Assembly: GCA_012523155.1 (NCBI GenBank)
Contig: JAAYJB010000008.1
Span: 1-11,460, forward strand
Reading direction: 5' to 3'
DNA: 11,460 nucleotides
From: Synergistaceae bacterium
Lineage (GTDB): Bacteria; Synergistota; Synergistia; Synergistales; Aminobacteriaceae
Shown: one piece after another, positions 6,391 to 11,460 of the stretch
Layout: every line of letters begins with the position of its first letter
How positions within the stretch are numbered: the stretch's first letter is position 1
Notes under the pieces: model-generated
Seen by the model: only the letters and a program-made list of their open reading frames with translations
Told to the model about the DNA's origin: nothing
Database searches by the model: none
Program-made: the position numbers and the translations under genes

Positions 6391-8700
6391 TCACCCCCTG
6401 GAAACGTTGATAACGCCCTTGACGGCGTTCAGTTTTGCGACGATCAAAAGCAGGTGTTCAAGGTCGTGGACCCTGACTTCGATCTTCATCCTGGCAAGAT
6501 TTCCTCCGACAACTCCCGCTTTGATTCCCGTCATGTTTCCGTCCCCTGCAATTATGGCCTGAGCTACGTCGCCGAAAAGAGCGGCCCTGTCAACACCCTC
6601 GAGCTTCAGGCGGGCGGGATAGCGCCTGTTTCCGGTCGTTCCCCACGAAACAGCGATCATCCGCTCTTCCTTCGCATTTTTCACGTTCTCGCAGTCTGCC
6701 CTGTGCACTGTTATCCCCCGCGTGCGCGTTGAATACCCCACTATGGGATCCCCGGGAACAGGCTCACAGCAGTTAGAAAGGACCACCTGGACTCCTTCGG
6801 CGCCTTCGACGACGATATCTGATTCGCCCTTCTTCCCCGCGAATGATGTGTGTTTTTCCTGTTCCGGCTGTACTGTTGCCGGCTGAGCCTGCGCTTGAGT
6901 CTTTCCGGCAAGCCTCTGGGCTATGAGGGAGACGCTCTGGTGACCTGCGCCGATGGCGGAGAGGAGGTCCTCCCCGTTCGATTGTCCCGTGTCTCTGGCA
7001 ATCTTGTTGAGGAGGGGCATTATTTCCTCAAAGGATTCAAATTCAGGGGTCCCCCTGCGGCGAAGCTCACGCTCCAGCAGTTCTCTTCCCCGCTGGACTT
7101 TCTCCAGGCGCTCCGTCTTTTCCAGTGCCCTGAAGTAGGCGCGGATCTTGCTCCTGGCCTTGCTGCTCCTTGCAATCTTCAGCCAGTCCCTCGACGGTGC
7201 TCCCTGGGGGGATGTCACGATCTTCACGATGTCTCCGTTCTGGAGCTCGTATCCCATGGCGACGATCCGGTTGTTTACCATGGCACCCACGCACCTCATA
7301 CCGACCTGGGTGTGGATGGCGTAAGCGAAATCTATGGGAGTCGAACCCTTCGGCAGGGAAACGACCTCTCCCTGGGGTGTGAAGACAAAGACCTCGCTTG
7401 AGAGGACATCATCCTTCAGCCTCTCAAGGAACTCGGAAGAATCGGGGGCCTCCTCATGATCGGCCTCAAGAGCCTGGCGGATCCAAGTAAGCTTTGTGTC
7501 CAGGTCATCCAGTTTGCTTCCGCCCTCTTTGTACCTCCAGTGGGCTGCAATGCCGTACTCCGCCAGTGAATTCATTTCCCCGGTGCGGATCTGGACTTCC
7601 AGTGGCTCGCCTGTAGGACCGACCACCGTAGTGTGAAGGGACTGGTACATGTTTGACTTGGGATTTGCGATGTAGTCATCGAACTGTCCGGGAATGGGCT
7701 TCCAGATCGTGTGGACAATGCCGAGGACAGTGTAGCAGGCCGCAATATCGTCAACTACCACCCTGAGGGCAAGCAGATCGTACAGTTGTTCCACCGGAAG
7801 TTTTTTCCTGTTCATCTTCTCGTAAATGCTGTAGAAGTGCTTTGCACGCCCCTTCACCCTGCAATGGATCCCTTCCTCTTCCAGGCGGGATGTAAGGATC
7901 TCGAGTGCCTTTTTGACCACGGTCTCCCGCTCGGGAAGCTTTTTCCTCACCCTTCTGCGGATCTCGTAGTACATCTCCGGGTCGGCGTATTTGAATGCAA
8001 GGTCCTCCAGCCCGCGCTTCACCTGGTAGATCCCTAGGCGATGGGCAAGAGGCGCGTATATCTCAAGGGTCTCCCTGGCAATGCGCATCTGCTTGTCCTT
8101 CCTGAGCACGCCCAGGGTCCTCATGTTGTGAAGGCGGTCGGCCAGCTTGATGAGCACCACCCTGATATCCTTTGCCATGACGATGAACATTTTCCGGAGG
8201 TTCTCGGCCTGGTAATCCTCAAAAGATTTGAAGGGAAGCTTTCCGAGCTTTGTCACCCCGTCAACGAGGGTGGCCACTTCAGCTCCGAAGGTGCTTCTCA
8301 GCTTCTCAAGGGTTATGTCTGTATCCTCCAGAACATCGTGGAGCAGGGCAGCGGAAAGAGTAACCGCATCAAGCTGCATTTCAGCGAGAATAGAGGCCAC
8401 GTTTATTGAATGGACAATATACGGATCTCCCGTGGACCGCTTTTGTTCCTTGTGGGCCGCCCCCGCAAGGACGAGAGCTTCTCCGAGCTGCATAAGCTCT
8501 TCACGGGAAAGGTAGTGCAGCACTTTCGACCAGAGTTCATGCCAGGCAAACTTCACAGAGATAGCCCGTTCCTCCTCGGGAATTCGGCCGATATAACTGT
8601 CACGGAGCTTCCCCGAAGCCTTCCGGTCCATTTCAGTGCCCGTGTCCTTCACTGTTTCATGCTCGCCGACACTGTTTCCGGTTAATTCCCTGGCATCCAT
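6391..8700 (-). CDS. relA: Bifunctional (p)ppGpp synthetase/hydrolase, RelA/SpoT family, with a QFDD motif variant
   Basis: This long RSH protein makes and degrades the stringent-response alarmones. The 769 residues hold every domain. The HD hydrolase has His97, HD at 121-122, ED at 125-126 and the [10 protein letters not shown] helix (186-195), so it should be active. The synthetase has Asp308 (YDLLALR), the tyrosine of MYQSLHTT (352) and Glu368 (LEVQIRT). TGS spans about 436-497. A linker holds a Gln-rich run near 601-615. The zinc-finger-like region has Cys644, Cys645, His666 and Cys670. ACT runs from about 700 to the end. The synthetase motif that is usually RxKD in bifunctional enzymes reads QFDD (339-342), near the ExDD of monofunctional RelA; the flanks ([21 protein letters not shown]) remain of Rel type. 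The ATG is 18 bases after recJ, with purine-rich GGGGAG/GAGG upstream. The gene could equally be labelled rel or spoT. Confidence 0.95.
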   Translation of the reverse strand: MDARELTGNSVGEHETVKDTGTEMDRKASGKLRDSYIGRIPEEERAISVKFAWHELWSKVLHYLSREELMQLGEALVLAGAAHKEQKRSTGDPYIVHSINVASILAEMQLDAVTLSAALLHDVLEDTDITLEKLRSTFGAEVATLVDGVTKLGKLPFKSFEDYQAENLRKMFIVMAKDIRVVLIKLADRLHNMRTLGVLRKDKQMRIARETLEIYAPLAHRLGIYQVKRGLEDLAFKYADPEMYYEIRRRVRKKLPERETVVKKALEILTSRLEEEGIHCRVKGRAKHFYSIYEKMNRKKLPVEQLYDLLALRVVVDDIAACYTVLGIVHTIWKPIPGQFDDYIANPKSNMYQSLHTTVVGPTGEPLEVQIRTGEMNSLAEYGIAAHWRYKEGGSKLDDLDTKLTWIRQALEADHEEAPDSSEFLERLKDDVLSSEVFVFTPQGEVVSLPKGSTPIDFAYAIHTQVGMRCVGAMVNNRIVAMGYELQNGDIVKIVTSPQGAPSRDWLKIARSSKARSKIRAYFRALEKTERLEKVQRGRELLERELRRRGTPEFESFEEIMPLLNKIARDTGQSNGEDLLSAIGAGHQSVSLIAQRLAGKTQAQAQPATVQPEQEKHTSFAGKKGESDIVVEGAEGVQVVLSNCCEPVPGDPIVGYSTRTRGITVHRADCENVKNAKEERMIAVSWGTTGNRRYPARLKLEGVDRAALFGDVAQAIIAGDGNMTGIKAGVVGGNLARMKIEVRVHDLEHLLLIVAKLNAVKGVINVSRG

Positions 8701-8718
8701 GGCGATTCCTCTTCTCCC

Positions 8719-10383
8719 CTACCCAATGTCGCCCGTAACAATATAATCGACAATGAACTGGAGGCGTTCCCTGCCCCGCCAGTAATCAAGCCTTGGACGG
8801 TAGAGCCAGCCGGAGGATGATGAAATTTCGTTCCGGGAACGTTCCCCGTCGAAGGCCAGCAGCCGTTCGCTTCCTGATTCTATCTGAAGGTGACGTCCAT
8901 CCTTTCCAAGGGGAAGCAATTTTTCCCCGCCGGTCCTGGAAACAAAGAAGAGCGGCGCAGGATTGCCGTTGCCGAATGGCCCCAGGCTGACGACTTCCTT
9001 CCAGGACTTCATAGAAATCTCCCCGGGAGGGAAATCAAGAGCCGTGAGGAAGGGTTCTTCAACCTCCATGGCTGAAAGGGCGTCTTCGAGATAGGTGGAG
9101 ACATCATCCCATTTATCCCGTGCAACGGAAAACCCCGCAGCATACTGGTGCCCTCCCCATGCGTCCAGAAGAGGGGAAATCGGATCAAGGACTTTCATGG
9201 CATCCCCGCCTTCGGGAACTCTGAGCGTCCCCCGGATCCCTCCATTTACCGGCGCAGCCAGGACAACCGGTGCTGATTTCACGCTGCAGATCCTACTCGC
9301 TACTCCGCTGAGAACGCCCACAGGCCAGAATTCACCGAGAGCCACGTGGTTCGCTGACCCACTCAGCAGAACAGCAGCCTCCTCCGATATTTTCCCGGAA
9401 AGGGTCTGCCGCTTTCTGTTCAGTGCCAGGAGTGTTTCAACCTTCCCGTCTGTGCCCCCTCCTCCGCAGAGAACGGCTACGGCCGTATCCGCAAGTTCCA
9501 TCCTGCCTGCCGCATTGAGGCACGGAATAACTTTCATGGTGAGCGTCTCCTCAGAAAGTGATGCCGGGCTCAATCCAAGCCTTGAAAAGAGTTTCGCAAG
9601 TCCCGGCCGCGGAGAGGATCTCATCAGTCCGATCCCGTCTTTGACCAGCAACCTGTTGAACTGGGTGAGCGGCATGCAGTCGGCCAGAGTTGCAAGCGCT
9701 GCAAGGTCCTTCATGGACTCGAGTCTTTTCTCGGGGAGAATGCCGTATTTCCGTGCCCATGTCCACAACACGCCGGTCGCGCAGAGTGCCTTTCCAGCAG
9801 CATTTCCGCCCTGCCCGTGGGGGTTCACCACCGAGCTGTGAAAGGGCATGCCTTCTTCAGGCTGATGATGGTCGAATACGAACACGTTCAACCCTGCATT
9901 CTCAGCCATTGAAATGATCCCTGTATCTTTCGAGCCGCAGTCCACCACAAAAAGGGTATCCCACCCCATGGGAAGGAGTTTCCGGAGAACCGATTCGTGA
10001 AGGCCGTACCCCTGGTCATGGCGGTGGGGTATGAAATAGCGCACCAGCCTGGCTTTTTCCCTGCAGATCTCCATAGCCAGGGTGGTGGACGAGACGCCGT
10101 CTACATCATAATCCCCGTAAACGAGGACCTTGCCGAGGGCGGGCAGGCGTTTCCAGCGCTCGGCAGCTTCGGGTGCACCGCTTCCCAGGTCAAGGCAGTC
10201 GATCAGGCTCTTCTCCGGAACAGGATCCAGGCCGAGGAAATGATCCCTGTCCTTTTCAGTACCGCCCCTGCTCTCAAGAACTGCGGCAGTTACCAGTGAA
10301 CACCCCATCTTCTCCGCAAGGCTCTTTGTCGAGGAAGACGGCTGAACGATCTGGAGACGTCCGGCTCTGCACAGGGCAGTCAC
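8719..10383 (-). CDS. recJ: Single-stranded-DNA-specific 5'-3' exonuclease RecJ
   Basis: RecJ degrades single-stranded DNA 5' to 3' in recombination and mismatch or base-excision repair. The 554 residues carry the DHH catalytic motifs: GDYDVDG (90-96), VDCG (147-150), DHH (171-173), and Asp235 in LATLADCMPL. NAAGRM (290-295) and GGHQYAAGF (410-418) follow, then a C-terminal OB-type domain with LGPFGNGNPAP (467-477). Two DHHA1-region motifs are altered. The usual WHxGV(I)GIVASR reads WPVGVLSGVASR (His to Pro at 354), and the usual GSxRS reads GTLRV (385-389, Arg388 kept). Metal-binding residues look complete, so activity is expected. Translation starts at a GTG overlapping the lapA stop (GTGA), with GGGAGG about 10 bases upstream inside lapA. 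No apt gene lies between recJ and relA, unlike many Bacillota. Confidence 0.94.
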   Translation of the reverse strand: MTALCRAGRLQIVQPSSSTKSLAEKMGCSLVTAAVLESRGGTEKDRDHFLGLDPVPEKSLIDCLDLGSGAPEAAERWKRLPALGKVLVYGDYDVDGVSSTTLAMEICREKARLVRYFIPHRHDQGYGLHESVLRKLLPMGWDTLFVVDCGSKDTGIISMAENAGLNVFVFDHHQPEEGMPFHSSVVNPHGQGGNAAGKALCATGVLWTWARKYGILPEKRLESMKDLAALATLADCMPLTQFNRLLVKDGIGLMRSSPRPGLAKLFSRLGLSPASLSEETLTMKVIPCLNAAGRMELADTAVAVLCGGGGTDGKVETLLALNRKRQTLSGKISEEAAVLLSGSANHVALGEFWPVGVLSGVASRICSVKSAPVVLAAPVNGGIRGTLRVPEGGDAMKVLDPISPLLDAWGGHQYAAGFSVARDKWDDVSTYLEDALSAMEVEEPFLTALDFPPGEISMKSWKEVVSLGPFGNGNPAPLFFVSRTGGEKLLPLGKDGRHLQIESGSERLLAFDGERSRNEISSSSGWLYRPRLDYWRGRERLQFIVDYIVTGDIG

Positions 10384-10775
10384 TCTTGCTGTTCCTCCCG
10401 GTCTCGTTTATCCCTTTCAACAACATCCTCATCCCGGGGGATCGCACTGGAAAGCAACTGCTCTCCTTCGGAGGAGGAGTCTTTCCTGCGGGATGCGCTC
10501 TCCTCCTGAAGAGAACAGTTTTTTTCAAGTTTCCCGATCCTTGCTTCAAGATCCGAGACTTTTTCCATGCACCTGTCCCGCATCTCCATAGAGCCGAAGA
10601 GGGAGAGGAGCCACATTACAACACACCCCGCAGCGAAGATGGCAGCCTCCCAGATACCCTGCGGAACGTCACGGGTCCAGAAAAGAAACCGGACGGTGAC
10701 ATATCCCGCATTCTGTACAGAGTAGACAGCCGCAAGCAATGCGGTAAAAGCGACGGCAAGCAGATAGTTTCTCAT
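10380..10775 (-). CDS. LapA-domain (former DUF1049) inner-membrane protein
   Basis: This 131-residue protein has the LapA-domain layout. It has a first membrane helix (about 4-20), the short loop QNAGYVTVRFLFWTRDVPQG (21-40) matching the family's 'QN...v.v.fl.w...vp', and a second helix (about 41-60). The cytoplasmic tail contains a coiled coil (about 62-95) and ends in a very charged, Glu/Arg/Ser-rich segment. In E. coli, LapA acts with LapB in controlling lipopolysaccharide synthesis. Many other bacteria have LapA-domain proteins of unknown role, often upstream of recJ, so that function is not transferred here. GGAGG lies 7 bases before the ATG. It is the first gene after the candidate promoter and overlaps recJ by four bases. 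Confidence 0.82.
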   Translation of the reverse strand: MRNYLLAVAFTALLAAVYSVQNAGYVTVRFLFWTRDVPQGIWEAAIFAAGCVVMWLLSLFGSMEMRDRCMEKVSDLEARIGKLEKNCSLQEESASRRKDSSSEGEQLLSSAIPRDEDVVERDKRDREEQQE

Positions 10776-10781
10776 GAATAA

Positions 10782-10787
10782 ACCTCC
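10782..10787 (-). promoter_or_regulatory. Shine-Dalgarno of the LapA-domain gene
   Basis: Minus-strand GGAGGT lies about 7 bases upstream of the ATG at 10773-10775. It supports this start over a longer GTG-initiated reading in another frame that begins near 10863 and has no ribosome binding site. Confidence 0.6.
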
Positions 10788-10863
10788 ATGAAGACATGGT
10801 AATTCTTAACGCTACAGATGCGGCTGGGACCTGTTGCCTGAAAATTCCGATCTTGGCCGACAC

Positions 10864-10881
10864 ATAAAAAAGGCTTTTTAT
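10864..10881 (-). other. AT-rich imperfect palindrome across the expected transcription start
   Basis: An inverted repeat of the form ATAAAAA-GCC-TTTTTTAT lies just downstream of the candidate -10 box and would span the predicted transcription start near 10876. Its position would suit a repressor operator. A chance A/T run is an equally good explanation. Confidence 0.25.
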
Positions 10882-10882
10882 T

Positions 10883-10911
10883 ATTGTAGTCTGTGCCCTT
10901 CGAGAAGTAAA
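10883..10911 (-). promoter_or_regulatory. Candidate sigma-70-type promoter for the lapA-recJ-relA unit
   Basis: On the minus strand a -35 box TTTACT (10906-10911) is separated by exactly 17 bases from a -10 box TACAAT (10883-10888; five of six match TATAAT). It lies in the only sizeable intergenic region and faces the ten-gene minus-strand unit. Transcription would start near 10876, giving a leader of about 100 bases before lapA. The leader shows no riboswitch that I recognise. Confidence 0.6.
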
Positions 10912-10921
10912 CCGCCGGCGG
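10912..10921 (-). other. Perfect 10-base GC palindrome abutting the -35 box
   Basis: CCGCCGGCGG is its own reverse complement and ends directly against the candidate -35 element. The position would suit a regulator binding site. A 10-base GC palindrome in GC-rich DNA may also be chance. Confidence 0.25.
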
Positions 10922-10938
10922 GGAGGGGCTTTATCACA

Positions 10939-10976
10939 GGAGCCGGGAACCGCCGGGCATGCAGTTCCCGGGCTCC
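10939..10976 (-). terminator. Hairpin after the GT20 gene, likely terminator
   Basis: Two bases beyond the gene's stop codon the minus strand forms a strong stem: GGAGCC(C)GGGAAC pairs with GTTCCCGGCTCC, 12 bp with one bulged C and a 13-base loop. It separates this gene from the promoter downstream. The minus-strand 3' flank (TGTGATAAAG) lacks a U-tract. The opposite strand does have a pyrimidine/T-rich flank, but no plus-strand gene exists here. It may act with a termination factor or only stabilise the mRNA end. Confidence 0.5.
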
Positions 10977-10978
10977 TT

Positions 10979-11460
10979 CTATTTCTCTTTTCCTGCCTGG
11001 GTGATTATACCCGGCCACAGGGATGGTATAGCCTGTTCGGGGAATTCCTCAAGTTTCTTTCCGGCAGCGGCGCGCAGAAAATTATCGACCCACCAGAAGA
11101 CATTCTGCCTGGCGATGGACTTTCGCAGAAAGCGCATCCTGTCCCTTTTTTCTTTTTCAGCCATTGAGAATGCACGGTATATGGCTTCAGCCACACCATC
11201 GGTATCATACGGATTCACAAGCACGGCCCCTTTCGCAAGCTGCAGCGCAGCCCCTGCGAATTCGCTGAGTATAAGCACTCCCGGCTCCTTTCCCTTGCAT
11301 GCGCAGTACTCCTTGCATACGAGGTTCATGCCGTCCTTGAGCGAGGTCACAAGGGCAATGTCCGCTGCACGGTACATTGCGGCGAGTTCCTCTCCGGCGA
11401 CAGATCCGTAGTGCCAGTTCACCGGGACCCAGCGGGTCGTGGAATATTTTCCGTTGATCC
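10979..11460 (-). CDS. otsA: Trehalose-6-phosphate synthase-like glycosyltransferase (GT20), C-terminal part
   Basis: The visible 159 codons are the C-terminal end of a GT20 glycosyltransferase; the 5' part lies beyond the window. OtsA joins glucose from UDP- or GDP-glucose to glucose-6-phosphate, giving trehalose-6-phosphate for osmoprotection or storage. Family signatures are clear: the ING opening, the helix EELAAMYRAADIALVTSLKDGMN beginning with EELAAMYRAADIALV, then DGMNLVCKEY, LSEFAGAA and VLVNPYDTDGVAEAI, which form the nucleotide-sugar site of the C-terminal Rossmann domain. In this fragment CKEY replaces the more usual 'AKEY' or 'VKEY'. The related glucosylglycerol-phosphate synthases share these motifs, so acceptor specificity cannot be decided from this half. 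No trehalose phosphatase gene lies downstream; the gene ends in a hairpin and appears separate from the next unit. Confidence 0.85.
   Translation of the reverse strand, partial: INGKYSTTRWVPVNWHYGSVAGEELAAMYRAADIALVTSLKDGMNLVCKEYCACKGKEPGVLILSEFAGAALQLAKGAVLVNPYDTDGVAEAIYRAFSMAEKEKRDRMRFLRKSIARQNVFWWVDNFLRAAAGKKLEEFPEQAIPSLWPGIITQAGKEK

Noticed and set aside
6079..6732. Open frame of 217 codons on the plus strand across dtd and the relA/spoT 3' end
   Set aside because: It spans two confidently identified minus-strand genes and shows no domain or clear ribosome binding site.
9095..9841. Open frame of 248 codons on the plus strand, antisense to recJ
   Set aside because: It lies wholly inside recJ, has no recognisable domain, and is rich in Ser/Pro/Arg/Thr as expected of a shadow frame in GC-rich DNA.
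10669..10863. A 64-codon GTG-initiated frame through the lapA leader and 5' end
   Set aside because: It has no ribosome binding site and overlaps lapA, which has a good one; the product matches nothing.
1..11460. Defence system, mobile island or undescribed multi-gene system
   Set aside because: Every gene belongs to a known housekeeping family in conserved order; there are no integrases, transposases, direct-repeat borders, arrays or orphan genes of unusual composition.

Overview
This window is a stretch of ordinary bacterial housekeeping genes. Every supported gene lies on the minus strand, so transcription runs from high to low coordinates. Coding density is very high, the composition looks moderately GC-rich, and no mobile element, CRISPR array, rRNA, tRNA or prophage gene is visible. 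The gene set (an elongation-type rod complex with MreBCD and PBP2, MinC, and a LapA-domain membrane protein) fits a rod-shaped, probably diderm bacterium. The protein style and gene order suggest Synergistota or a relative of the Bacillota. This is inference from memory of gene order; no database was searched.

Layout in transcription order. (1) 11460-10979: the 3' end of a GT20 trehalose-6-phosphate synthase-like gene, closed by a GC-rich hairpin. (2) 10978-10776: a roughly 200-base intergenic region holding the hairpin, a good sigma-70-type promoter candidate (-35 TTTACT, 17 bases, -10 TACAAT), two short palindromes and a leader of about 100 bases. (3) 10775-5940: a LapA-domain membrane protein, recJ, a bifunctional-type relA/spoT and dtd, tightly packed. 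(4) 5888-5238: a glyoxalase II-like metallo-beta-lactamase-fold hydrolase. (5) 5241-450: radC, mreB, mreC, mreD and mrdA (PBP2). (6) 389-1: the 5' part of minC, cut by the window edge.

From lapA to minC, ten genes follow one another with overlaps or gaps of no more than about 60 bases and no convincing terminator. They could be one long transcript, although internal promoters are possible. The unit joins two neighbourhoods familiar from Bacillota, recJ-(apt)-relA-dtd-hydrolase and radC-mreBCD-minCD. It would link stringent-response signalling, single-strand DNA exonuclease and tRNA proofreading with cell-wall elongation and division-site placement.

I found no undescribed multi-gene system. 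The most interesting feature is in the RelA/SpoT enzyme. Its ppGpp hydrolase site is intact, but the synthetase motif that is normally RxKD in bifunctional enzymes reads QFDD, close to the acidic ExDD of monofunctional RelA. Lesser points are a RecJ with altered DHHA1-region residues, possible RNA structures at the dtd/hydrolase and mrdA/minC junctions, and palindromes around the candidate operon promoter.
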